A DNA stretch of 38,232 bases, taken from an uncultured Oscillospiraceae bacterium (lineage in GTDB: Bacteria > Bacillota > Clostridia > Oscillospirales > Oscillospiraceae). Within the stretch, counting starts at the first letter, position 1; each line of letters starts with the position of its first letter. The notes under the pieces were generated by a model, which worked only from the letters and a program-made list of their open reading frames with translations, was not told the DNA's origin and ran no database searches. The stretch is from NCBI GenBank assembly GCA_900758315.1, contig CAAERF010000278.1:1-38232 (forward strand), written 5' to 3'. Of the stretch, positions 31,223 to 38,232 are shown piece by piece. The position numbers were made by a program, and so were the translations under genes.

Positions 31223-32945
31223 ATCCCGCATCGTTGACCACCACGGTGATCTCCTTGGTCCCACGGGCATAGTTGGCGGTGTGGGAGGCGGTTACAGTGA
31301 TGGTGGCGGTACCGGGTCCCGTAACGGTGACCCAACCGTTTTGGTCCACGGTGACCACGTTGCTGTCGCTGGACTCGTAGGACAGCGTCCCGTCCCCGGT
31401 GGTGTAGGCGTTCAGGGCAAAGCTGTCACTGTCCACCGACTTGGTGTAATGAGAGGTGCCGTACACCGACTGCGCGCCCCAGGCCGGATTGGGCTGGCCG
31501 CCGTAGAGGATCACGTAGGTCCCCACCTCCACGTGCTCGTCCACCGTCTGGGCCAGCTCCAACGGCATATTGATGCAGCCGTGGGAGCCCGATTCCAGGT
31601 AGACTTCCCCGCCGTACTCCTCCTCGCTCCGCCAGGTGGAGTCGTGGAGGCCGAAGTTTCCGTGAAAGGGCATAAAGTAGTTGACCCAGTCGCAGTAGTT
31701 CGCCCCGCGGAGATAGCGGTCGTGGTCCTTGCTCTTGATGGTATAGAGCCCTGTCGGCGTGGCGCAGCCGTCGGCCACGCTGCCGGAGCAGATGTCTCCC
31801 TCGGCGATGAGCTCGTTGTCCACATAGAGGTACAGGTGCTGGTGGTCCAGGTCCACCTCTACGTAGGTGCCGCCCAAGTCGGTGGTGCCCGCGACACCGG
31901 CCTTTGTGGAGCCGTAGGGCGCCGCACGCTCACCGCTGTACCCGCGGTCGATGCAGTCCTGGATGTCCTGGTACAGGGCGTCCGTGTCCACAATCTTATC
32001 GGCCACCGGGGCGTTTACCTCTACAAAGGTGCCGATGGAGGTCACAAACTGGGCGGTATCCGCCGTCTTGATGGAGTAGCGGGCCTCCATCTGCTCCACA
32101 TACTCCTGGAGCCGGTCTCCGTCCACGGCGACTGTCACCCCGTCCTCCTCCACGTAGAGCCACTCGGTCAGCAGATCCCGGTCAATGACCTCCTCCCCGT
32201 GGATGTCCTCGCTCTCAATGTCGTACGTATAGGTCAGGGTCAGATTCAGCTTGTCCTGAGCCTTCTTCAGCGCGGACTGCATCTCCTCACTGTCCGCCCT
32301 TCGGACTGTCTTTCCGCCGTACAGACCGGCTTTCACCGCGTCCAGCTCCGGTTCCAGCTGGCTGGCCGCCTGGGCAATGGCCTGCTCCAGCTCGTCCGCA
32401 GAGATGGCGCCCCCCACCGTCTCCGGCTCAATGGCGAAGGTTTCGCTGTCCCCGTCATAGTACAGGCAGGCGTCCCGACTGGTCCGGTCCTCCCGGGAGG
32501 TCCGCTCCGGCATAGCGTCCACCAGGTTTTCCAGCTGCTCCGGCTGGCACTGGATCAAATCCTCCGCCGTCAGCTCCAGTTCCACCCCAGTGGACCCGGA
32601 GGCAGAGCCCATTGCCCCGGCGTCCTGCTGCTCCTGCAACAGCTGTTTCAGCCGGTCGCCCTCCTGAACGGTGAGCCCCAGCTCCTTCCCGGTGCAGGTC
32701 TCCGTTCCGTCGGCAAAGGTCACGGTCAGCTCATATGCGTCAACCGCCTTTTGCAGGGCCTCCTCCGCCTCCGCCGCCGTCATCCCGGAGACATCCACTC
32801 CGTTGACGGTGGTGCCCGCCTGAAAGGTCCCCTGAGTTCCAAATACGTCTAAACGATATAACAATGCGATCGCCGCCACAATCATAACGGCCAGAATCGC
32901 CACAACGACAATGACAACACCTGATTTCTTCTCCTTGAGTTCCAT
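31221..32945 (-). CDS. L,D-transpeptidase with Ig-like C-terminal domain
   Basis: This 574-residue protein has an N-terminal transmembrane segment (about residues 9-30) and two helical repeats of the peptidoglycan-binding type found in clostridial L,D-transpeptidases (e.g. GTTVNGVDVSGMTAAEAEEA). The YkuD catalytic domain follows, with ESGSHGCINMPLELAQTV, where the Cys (near 458) is the nucleophile. The last 80 residues form a BIG2-like fold (ALNAYTTGDGTLSYESSDSN). It crosslinks peptidoglycan 3-3 or anchors proteins. The stop lies in the shared terminator. The genome end is far from the lysis genes, so it is a host gene. Confidence 0.93.
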   Translation of the reverse strand: MELKEKKSGVVIVVVAILAVMIVAAIALLYRLDVFGTQGTFQAGTTVNGVDVSGMTAAEAEEALQKAVDAYELTVTFADGTETCTGKELGLTVQEGDRLKQLLQEQQDAGAMGSASGSTGVELELTAEDLIQCQPEQLENLVDAMPERTSREDRTSRDACLYYDGDSETFAIEPETVGGAISADELEQAIAQAASQLEPELDAVKAGLYGGKTVRRADSEEMQSALKKAQDKLNLTLTYTYDIESEDIHGEEVIDRDLLTEWLYVEEDGVTVAVDGDRLQEYVEQMEARYSIKTADTAQFVTSIGTFVEVNAPVADKIVDTDALYQDIQDCIDRGYSGERAAPYGSTKAGVAGTTDLGGTYVEVDLDHQHLYLYVDNELIAEGDICSGSVADGCATPTGLYTIKSKDHDRYLRGANYCDWVNYFMPFHGNFGLHDSTWRSEEEYGGEVYLESGSHGCINMPLELAQTVDEHVEVGTYVILYGGQPNPAWGAQSVYGTSHYTKSVDSDSFALNAYTTGDGTLSYESSDSNVVTVDQNGWVTVTGPGTATITVTASHTANYARGTKEITVVVNDAG

Positions 32946-32997
32946 AGATTAACTCCCATCTTTTGGATCGTTCCCGCGTAAATACGACAACTTTTTT

Positions 32998-33003
32998 ATT
33001 ATA
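32998..33003 (-). promoter_or_regulatory. Extended -10 promoter of the L,D-transpeptidase gene
   Basis: On the reverse strand TGC-TATAAT is a good extended -10 at 32998-33003; no consensus -35 is placed 17 bases upstream. Confidence 0.5.
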
Positions 33004-33040
33004 GCATAAACCCCTGCTGTGGGAAAGGACAAAACGAGTG

Positions 33041-33069
33041 TTGCAAACAACTTTCAAATCAGGTACACT
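33041..33069 (+). promoter_or_regulatory. Promoter of truA
   Basis: TTGCAA (33041-33046) and TACACT (33064-33069) are exactly 17 bases apart, 22 bases before the start codon. Confidence 0.6.
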
Positions 33070-33090
33070 TGCCCTGGGAGGCGTGGAACC

Positions 33091-33831
33091 ATGTACAACT
33101 ATAAGCTCACAGTGCAATATGACGGCACCCGCTACCGTGGCTGGCAGGTGCAGGGCAACACCGATCAGACCATCCAGGGCAAGCTGGAGACGGTGATCAG
33201 CCGGCTGACCGGCGAGCCGGTAGAGGTCCACGGGTCGGGCCGGACGGACGCCGGTGTCCACGCCCTGGGACAGGTGGCCAACATCAAACTCTCCCGGCCG
33301 GCCCAGCCGGAGCAGTTGCTCCATCAGATCAACCGGTACCTCCCCGAGGACATCGCGGTGGTGGAGTTGACCCCCGCTCCGCCCCGGTTTCACGCCCGGC
33401 TCAACGCCGTGTCCAAAACCTACCGGTACCGGATCTGGAACAGCGCCATCCCCAACGTGCTGGAACGGCACTACCTGACCCCCTTCCCCGAGCCGCTGGA
33501 TGTGGACGCCATCCGTCAGGCCGCCTCCTGTCTGGTGGGCACCCACGACTTCCGCAGCTTCTGCGGCCTGAAGCGCTTTAAAAAGTCCACCGTCCGCACC
33601 ATCTTCTCTATCGAGGTGACCCAATCCGGCCCGGAGCTCACCTTGCAGTTCTGCGGAAATGGCTTCCTGATGCGCATGGTCCGCATTCTCACCGGTACCC
33701 TGTTGGAGGTGGGCACCGGTCAGCGCACTCCGGAGCAAATACCGGCCATTCTGGCCGCTCAGGACCGGACCGCAGCCGGTCCCGCCATGCCGCCTCAGGG
33801 ACTGACCCTGCTGGAGGTCTCCTACGAATAA
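33091..33831 (+). CDS. truA: tRNA pseudouridine(38-40) synthase TruA
   Basis: This 246-residue protein starts at the ATG at 33091, where GGGAGG lies nine bases upstream; an ATG 72 bases earlier falls before the promoter -10. The catalytic Asp is in HGSGRTDAGVHALGQVAN. The second signature is RFHARLNAVSKTYRYRIWN. It modifies uridines in the tRNA anticodon stem-loop. Single-gene transcription is likely, since a terminator-like palindrome follows. Confidence 0.96.
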   Translation: MYNYKLTVQYDGTRYRGWQVQGNTDQTIQGKLETVISRLTGEPVEVHGSGRTDAGVHALGQVANIKLSRPAQPEQLLHQINRYLPEDIAVVELTPAPPRFHARLNAVSKTYRYRIWNSAIPNVLERHYLTPFPEPLDVDAIRQAASCLVGTHDFRSFCGLKRFKKSTVRTIFSIEVTQSGPELTLQFCGNGFLMRMVRILTGTLLEVGTGQRTPEQIPAILAAQDRTAAGPAMPPQGLTLLEVSYE

Positions 33832-33832
33832 G

Positions 33833-33889
33833 CGCAGAAAAACCCAGGAAATCCGGAAGGCTCTTCCCGATCTCTTGGGTATCTTTGCG
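33833..33889. repeat. 57-base imperfect palindrome after truA
   Basis: Two 27-base arms are complementary at 23 of 27 positions, counting two G-U pairs, around the 3-base loop GCT. It starts one base after the truA stop region. On the reverse strand the stem ends in GGGTTTTTC, terminator-like. It may be a bidirectional terminator or the remnant of an inverted-repeat element. Confidence 0.5.
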
Positions 33890-34004
33890 TGAAAACGGAG
33901 TATATATCGCGAGACAGCGGACGACTGGTCTTCTTCTTCAGCTCCACCTTTGGACTGTCATCGACGTATGAGATATTTCCACATATATAGAACCTTCCTA
34001 TTAT

Positions 34005-34037
34005 AATAGCCGAGGCTAATAAAGCCCCGGCTATTTT
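34005..34037 (+). terminator. Intrinsic terminator
   Basis: AATAGCCG pairs with CGGCTATT (with GGC/GCC inside) and is followed by TTTT-type sequence. It lies after truA in a 280-base noncoding gap. Confidence 0.6.
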
Positions 34038-34112
34038 GCATTACTTCTTAAGGATTATTATTAACCGCCTGTTCAAAGGAACTGTCTCAAGCAACATACC
34101 AGAATCTGAGAA

Positions 34113-35933
34113 TTATTCAATCACTCCATACATTTCTTCATACTTAGGCATGCACCATGCCGCCAGCTTCTTCGCCTGCTTATAGAAGAACAGCATCCAG
34201 TCACGGCTGCTTTCATTGATGCTCTCCTTATACAGCGCCCAGCCAACGTAATACCAGTTGTGAATCGCAGAGTAGGCCATCCAGTGGAGATGCTCTTTCT
34301 CTGTTGCAGGTCTTCCAAAATACGCTTCGAGAATATCCATAATCTTCGGCTCGTCAACATCGTATTCCAAGCCGGCAATCACGCGGCCAAAGTCGTAAGC
34401 CGGGTCATTATAGCCTGCAAATTCCCAGTCAATAATATCAAGCGTGGTGTCGGTCACCAGAACATTATCGATATTAATATCATTGTGGCACATCGTATGC
34501 TTCACGCCATCCATATCCGCATACTTCTGGAGCTTGCGCATAATCGCCCACTCTTTTTCAAAAATCTTGAACAGATCCCCCTTCATTTTGGAGGCTTCCT
34601 TGAAAAGACGCTCACACTGATAGATAGGATCGTAGTCATACTCCTGCCAGTTGGGCAGATCATACCCTTCTTCATGGAACGCACGGATTTTCTTGGCAAT
34701 CCGCTTCATGAGCTCCACATCCTGATAATAAACACCGTGTATATCGTGGCAGTTCTCTCTAAACTTGGAAATTTTCATGCCCGATTCGTCAATGTATACA
34801 TAGGTGTCGTCAGCATGCGCTTTGGCCGCCAGCTTCTGGGCCAAACACTCATTCTTGCGATAGATAAAGAACTGACTGCTGTCACCGGGATACCGAAAGA
34901 TATACCGTTCCCCTCGGACAACAAAGGTAAAGAGGATATTCGTCAGACCCTTTTCCAGGATCGCGATATCACTGATTTCTTCTTCGGAGCAGTGCAAGAC
35001 AGAGCAGATTTTTTCATTGATCCGGCCGCTGACATTTCCGAGGAAGAGCCCGTCAATATTCTGAATTTCCTGGATCGAATCGAACTCATAGAGGAAATCC
35101 GCCGAATACTCTCTCACATACATATCAAGGTCTTCTGCATGGCGGCTGATAAATTCTTCCCAGAACAGCGCGGAAACGCGGAAATCATCGATTTCTTCGT
35201 TCATATAGTTTACAAGGCGGCGGCTCAGCTCCTTATCGATATAAGCGTGACCGTAAATGCACTCGCCGCTTTTGGCACCGCTGTAAACCTCCAGAATGCG
35301 ACCGGACGAGTTTTTCCTTACAATCAGCTCATTGTGGGCCTCTTCCTTGTATACAGTGGCGTGATACGAATTATACTCATATGCAGAGAAGGGATTCTCC
35401 TCAAAGTAATTGTCACAATTGCAGATGTATGTACTGCCCAGATCGTTTCTAGCAATGTACAGAGAATAGATATTGTTTTTCTTCAGATCCGGGTTAATCT
35501 CGAGGTTGACTCCCCACTTATCCTGAAGGAAGAAGTAGAGCTCCTGCTTGTAGGCAATCACAACCGTAATCTTTTCAATCCCTGCCTCTCTAAGCTGGCG
35601 AATCTGGCGTTCAATCAGCGTCTCACCATTTTTCATGAACAGGCCCTTCGGCATGGAGTATACGGATTTCGCGGAGATATCGTTACCTCCGGCAGCAAGA
35701 ATAACCGCATTTTCAACCTTCAACGGCTCGATTTCCGTCATCGCGGCATCCGTTACAGCGCCGTTAGCCACATACCCCTTCTTCTCCAGGCTGGCAATCA
35801 ATTCGGCAACTTCCTCTTTTGACTTGAATACATAGTAATGCTTTTTGTTGTAAACCTCTGCTGCAAGATCCTCAGCTGACGGCTTAATCTTAAGCATGGT
35901 GCGGATAACCTCAAATTCTTTATAAGTAATCAT
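34113..35933 (-). CDS. Fused LicC-LicA: choline/polyol nucleotidyltransferase-kinase
   Basis: This 606-residue protein has three parts. Residues 1-65 form a small helical, winged-helix-like domain (FEVIRTMLKI, EEVAELIASLEKKGYV). Residues 75-300 are a nucleotidyltransferase of the LicC type (VILAAGGNDISAKSVYSMPKGL, then YICNCDNYFE). Residues 320-600 are an aminoglycoside/choline kinase fold of the LicA type, with Brenner motif CHNDINIDNVLV and metal DIIDWEFAG. Together they would phosphorylate choline (or ethanolamine) and make the CDP form for cell-surface decoration. The substrate is inferred from LicA/LicC. The gene follows the IspD-like gene by 17 bases. Confidence 0.85.
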   Translation of the reverse strand: MITYKEFEVIRTMLKIKPSAEDLAAEVYNKKHYYVFKSKEEVAELIASLEKKGYVANGAVTDAAMTEIEPLKVENAVILAAGGNDISAKSVYSMPKGLFMKNGETLIERQIRQLREAGIEKITVVIAYKQELYFFLQDKWGVNLEINPDLKKNNIYSLYIARNDLGSTYICNCDNYFEENPFSAYEYNSYHATVYKEEAHNELIVRKNSSGRILEVYSGAKSGECIYGHAYIDKELSRRLVNYMNEEIDDFRVSALFWEEFISRHAEDLDMYVREYSADFLYEFDSIQEIQNIDGLFLGNVSGRINEKICSVLHCSEEEISDIAILEKGLTNILFTFVVRGERYIFRYPGDSSQFFIYRKNECLAQKLAAKAHADDTYVYIDESGMKISKFRENCHDIHGVYYQDVELMKRIAKKIRAFHEEGYDLPNWQEYDYDPIYQCERLFKEASKMKGDLFKIFEKEWAIMRKLQKYADMDGVKHTMCHNDINIDNVLVTDTTLDIIDWEFAGYNDPAYDFGRVIAGLEYDVDEPKIMDILEAYFGRPATEKEHLHWMAYSAIHNWYYVGWALYKESINESSRDWMLFFYKQAKKLAAWCMPKYEEMYGVIE

Positions 35934-35950
35934 GCTACGATTCCTTTCTT

Positions 35951-36685
35951 TTATTCCTGAATGCGGTTGTTCTTTCGATATTGCTGGAGCAGAAGATGTC
36001 CTTCAAATACATCAAGGTCTGATTTATGGGTAATCTTGCACTGAGCAGATGTGGACTGTGAAAACCACAGCCGCTTCCCCAAAGCAAGATATAGTGAAGT
36101 CGTGTGGGGCTCAAGGTCCTTCAGCATATCCCGCCTCACCGCTTCTTCATATGCATCGCAGAGTTCGCCATACTGAAAGGTCCACGGATTTGCAAACCCT
36201 TTTAGTGTCTCACGGATCATATTCTGGGTGGTCGAGTATTCATCATCTTTCACGCAAGTACAAAGATCAATATCCACGGATGCAATCGCATTTCCATGGG
36301 TCTCGCACACACGAATGGAATCGTTAATATCCTCCTGCGGTGTCATTGGCGAAACGCCAAAGGAAATGACAACAATATCATCTCTTTTGATTTGCCCCTT
36401 TAAGTTGAAAATCCCATTCATGGTAGATTCCTGGAAGGTATCTCCGCCTGTACAGATCCATTTCTTTTTCGTAATGTTATACTGATCACAGATCCGTTCC
36501 ACCTCATCGACCCAATCCTTATGGCAGACAATTTCAATCGCAGAGATGTTATCATTCTCCTCGAAAATTTCAAGCGTATACGCCAAAATAGGCTTTCCCT
36601 GTACCTCAATAAACTGCTTTGGAATGCCCGCTCCAACTCTGGTACCAGTACCACCTGCTAAAATAATACCTACATTCATACTCAT
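35951..36685 (-). CDS. IspD/TarI-like nucleotidyltransferase, divergent
   Basis: The start is the ATG at 36685, with GAAGGAG six bases upstream, giving 244 residues. The nucleotide-binding start IILAGGTGTRVGAGIPKQF is normal, with Lys23 kept. The second signature, HDAxRP in IspD, is here SFGVSP (residues 108-113), so the usual Asp and Arg are absent. The C-terminus (CKITHKSDLDVFEGHLLLQQ) is IspD-like. It may make CDP-ribitol, CDP-glycerol or a related product, or may be a diverged form. A dedicated ispD for isoprenoids would be expected elsewhere. It is first in a two-gene operon with the LicC-LicA fusion. Confidence 0.75.
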   Translation of the reverse strand: MSMNVGIILAGGTGTRVGAGIPKQFIEVQGKPILAYTLEIFEENDNISAIEIVCHKDWVDEVERICDQYNITKKKWICTGGDTFQESTMNGIFNLKGQIKRDDIVVISFGVSPMTPQEDINDSIRVCETHGNAIASVDIDLCTCVKDDEYSTTQNMIRETLKGFANPWTFQYGELCDAYEEAVRRDMLKDLEPHTTSLYLALGKRLWFSQSTSAQCKITHKSDLDVFEGHLLLQQYRKNNRIQE

Positions 36686-36908
36686 GATTCTCCTTCTCAA
36701 ACCGGTTACAGGGATTGACACATAGCTTTGGAGCGCAAAAGATCAAGTCATCCCCAACAAGCTTCCCTAATCCAACGATGCGCCTTCATAATAAATTGTA
36801 GTACTATCTCTGCGGATAATCACTGCGCGTTCTTGCCCCTTCTGCGCCGCTATTAAAAATCAACACATGTTTCCAAACATTTTGTGATTCTCATTGTCTA
36901 TTCATCAA
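36686..36908 (-). other. Long 5' leader of the IspD-like/licCA operon
   Basis: From the promoter at 36916-36944 to the start at 36685 there are about 220 untranslated bases. A small hairpin, ATGTTT-GG-AAACAT, followed by TTGATTTTTAA lies near its 5' end, and could be a weak attenuator. No known riboswitch is recognised. Confidence 0.4.
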
Positions 36909-36915
36909 TTTTTTC

Positions 36916-36944
36916 ATTATATCTAAAGATAACTGATATGTCAA
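36916..36944 (-). promoter_or_regulatory. Consensus promoter of the IspD-like/licCA operon
   Basis: On the reverse strand TTGACA (36939-36944) and TATAAT (36916-36921) are 17 bases apart, a perfect consensus pair. A palindrome covers the spacer next to the -10. Confidence 0.85.
36920..36931. promoter_or_regulatory. Candidate operator in the leftward promoter
   Basis: TATCT-AA-AGATA is a perfect palindrome lying on the spacer side of the -10. It resembles ATCT-ACAT-AGAT at the divergent promoter (37008-37019), suggesting one regulator for both. Confidence 0.4.
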
Positions 36945-36978
36945 CAAAGTTCCCCATCCGCTCTGTTTTTCTTTTCTC

Positions 36979-37007
36979 TTGAAAATCACCTTATGTTGAT
37001 TTATAAT
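36979..37007 (+). promoter_or_regulatory. Promoter of the HTH-IspD hybrid regulator gene
   Basis: TTGAAA (36979-36984) and TATAAT (37002-37007) are 17 bases apart, pointing to the gene at 37038. GAGGTGAT provides its ribosome binding site. Confidence 0.8.
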
Positions 37008-37019
37008 ATCTACATAGAT
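37008..37019. promoter_or_regulatory. Candidate operator at the rightward promoter start site
   Basis: ATCT-ACAT-AGAT lies immediately after the -10, where a bound protein would block transcription start. The arms match those of the palindrome at 36920-36931, but the spacer length differs. Confidence 0.35.
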
Positions 37020-37037
37020 CAAGTGAGGTGATTTCGC

Positions 37038-38000
37038 ATGTCTGTCGGCGCTAACATCAAAAAACGCAGATTTGAACTAAGAATGTCCCAGCAAGAGCTT
37101 GCTGATGCCATGGGGTATAAAACCAGATCAACAATCGCAAAAATCGAATCCGGTGAAAATGACGTTTCACAAAAGAAACTCCAGCGATTTGCCGCTGTTC
37201 TAGATACGACTGTTGAAGCCTTGATATCCGGTTACGCCACCAAACCTGTAAACGCACCCTCTGAGCCGCAACCGTTTCCTGGAACAAACAGAAACAGAAA
37301 TGTCGTCATCATCCTTGCGGGCGGGAAATCCATGCGCAACCAGCAAAACATCCCGAATCAGTTTATCAATATACACGGCAAGCCTGTGATTGTGTACGTT
37401 CTCGAAGCGTACCAAGCCCATCCGGCCATAGACGATATCTATATTGTCTGCCTCAAAGGGTGGGAAGATATTGTATCCGCATATACCGATCAATATGGAA
37501 TTACCAAACTCAGAGGTCTGATTCCTGCCGGGTGTAATGGTATCACCTCGGTCCAAAACGGTCTGGAGTTCATAAAAGGTCAATACTCTCCCGAGGATAC
37601 GATTATCATTCAGGAATCGACAAGGCCAATGGTGAGCGTCGATATGATTTCAAAGCTACTCCAAGCCTGTAGCGAAAAAGGAAGTGCGACCATCTGTCAA
37701 TCCATGAAAGATTATGTTCAGTTCAGCATAACAGATGACGCAGCTAACTATATTGATCGAAATACAGTCGTTGATTTACAGTCTCCTGAAGCACACCGGC
37801 TGTCATTGATGGAGTCTGTGTTTAGCCAGGCAAAAAAACAGCAGCACGCCTTGACGGAGTCCTGCTGCACAATGCTGATGTATAATTTGGGCTACGAGAT
37901 CAATTTTATCGAAGGAAGTGTTAACAATATCAAGATCGTTCGGCAAGAGGATATTGCCGTATTCAGCGCACTGTTGCGCAATGTGTATCCACCGGTCTGA
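37038..38000 (+). CDS. XRE helix-turn-helix fused to an IspD-like domain
   Basis: This 320-residue protein joins two folds. Residues 5-60 are an XRE helix-turn-helix (RRFELRMSQQELADAMGYKT, TIAKIESGEND). After a proline-rich linker, residues 88-318 follow the IspD/TarI fold (VVIILAGGKSMRNQQ, then NIPNQFINIHGKPVIVYVLE, and the C-terminal NNIKIVRQEDIAVFSALLRN). The invariant Lys of PKQF is Asn107, although STRP of the second signature is kept. It is divergent from the IspD-like/licCA operon. The natural reading is a ligand-sensing regulator built on a former enzyme, but residual activity cannot be excluded. Confidence 0.88.
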   Translation: MSVGANIKKRRFELRMSQQELADAMGYKTRSTIAKIESGENDVSQKKLQRFAAVLDTTVEALISGYATKPVNAPSEPQPFPGTNRNRNVVIILAGGKSMRNQQNIPNQFINIHGKPVIVYVLEAYQAHPAIDDIYIVCLKGWEDIVSAYTDQYGITKLRGLIPAGCNGITSVQNGLEFIKGQYSPEDTIIIQESTRPMVSVDMISKLLQACSEKGSATICQSMKDYVQFSITDDAANYIDRNTVVDLQSPEAHRLSLMESVFSQAKKQQHALTESCCTMLMYNLGYEINFIEGSVNNIKIVRQEDIAVFSALLRNVYPPV

Positions 38001-38202
38001 TCAGCGGTCAACGCGCTTTCTTCCTGCGATAAAGTTTCTTTTGCATGAACCTCCCTGATGATTTGAGGATGTTGCACGGGGGAAAACACTAATAAACACA
38101 CCTGCATTACAAGGCGGAACTGCCATTTTGCATTCTGTTCCTGTACAACCGGTAGTGTCTTTTCTACGAATTCTTGACACAGATTTAAAGGAATTTTGTT
38201 GG
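38001..38202. other. Noncoding gap after the hybrid regulator gene
   Basis: No gene with a plausible ribosome binding site is visible. There is a TTGACA at 38174-38179 without a convincing -10. Confidence 0.4.
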
Positions 38203-38229
38203 GGCGTCCTATTGGACGCCTCTTATTTT
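38203..38229 (+). terminator. Terminator-like hairpin at the right edge
   Basis: GGCGTCC pairs with GGACGCC around TATT, followed by TCTTATTTT. It may end the transcript of the regulator gene or of something to its left. Confidence 0.5.
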
Positions 38230-38232
38230 ACC

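Noticed and set aside
33890..33990. Reverse-strand reading of the gap after truA gives a protein-like string around SYVDDSPKVELKKKTSRPLS
   Set aside because: It has no start codon, runs into the palindrome and is too short; it could be a decayed gene end, but I cannot name a parent family.
37026..37033. AATCACCT (36984-36991) and AGGTGATT (37026-37033) as a stem hiding the ribosome binding site
   Set aside because: The upstream arm lies before the expected transcription start, so it would not be in the mRNA.

Overview
The window looks like a chromosomal segment of a GC-rich, low-GC-phylum Gram-positive anaerobe, most likely a clostridial Oscillospiraceae-type genome. The reasons are a PolC-type DNA polymerase, the gene order pyrH-frr-uppS-cdsA-dxr-rseP-ispG-polC, a short-form HisG with HisZ, and strong GGAGG ribosome binding sites. 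This placement is an inference from gene content; no taxonomic search was possible.

Bases 1 to about 7857 are the right-hand part of a prophage that continues past the left edge. A leftward early module runs from a divergent repressor/operator region (4149-4279) through small proteins, a possible structured RNA block, a CAU tRNA and a replication protein cut by the window edge. To the right lie the repressor, a PH-domain protein, a DUF4236 membrane protein and a large serine integrase whose stop codon abuts the host junction. Directly after it is a conserved host-type reading frame that has lost its own start, so the phage appears to sit inside the 5' end of a host gene.

Bases 8680-12050 hold the host operon trkA-trkH-dtxR (potassium uptake plus a metal-type regulator). 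It ends in a terminator that seems to have been split by a 211-base hairpin-rich insertion flanked by 15-base direct repeats. Bases 12352-19086 are a leftward histidine operon hisZ-G-D-B-H-A-F-I-E, with a duplicated HisE whose second copy has lost its metal ligands. Bases 19189-30271 are a leftward housekeeping cluster: pyrH, frr, uppS, cdsA, dxr, rseP, ispG, polC and a Nudix hydrolase, covering UMP and lipid precursors, isoprenoid synthesis and replication. Next come a membrane-anchored amidase (30514-31167), an L,D-transpeptidase (31221-32945) and truA (33091-33831).

The last 4.4 kb is visibly more AT-rich. It holds a leftward pair, an IspD/TarI-like nucleotidyltransferase and a fused LicC-LicA choline cytidylyltransferase/kinase, and a divergent gene encoding an XRE helix-turn-helix fused to a second IspD-like domain with an altered active site. 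Divergent promoters with similar inverted repeats suggest that this hybrid protein is a transcription factor that senses a nucleotide or polyol-phosphate ligand and controls cell-surface choline or polyol decoration. This is the best candidate for an undescribed system in the window. The prophage junction is the second.
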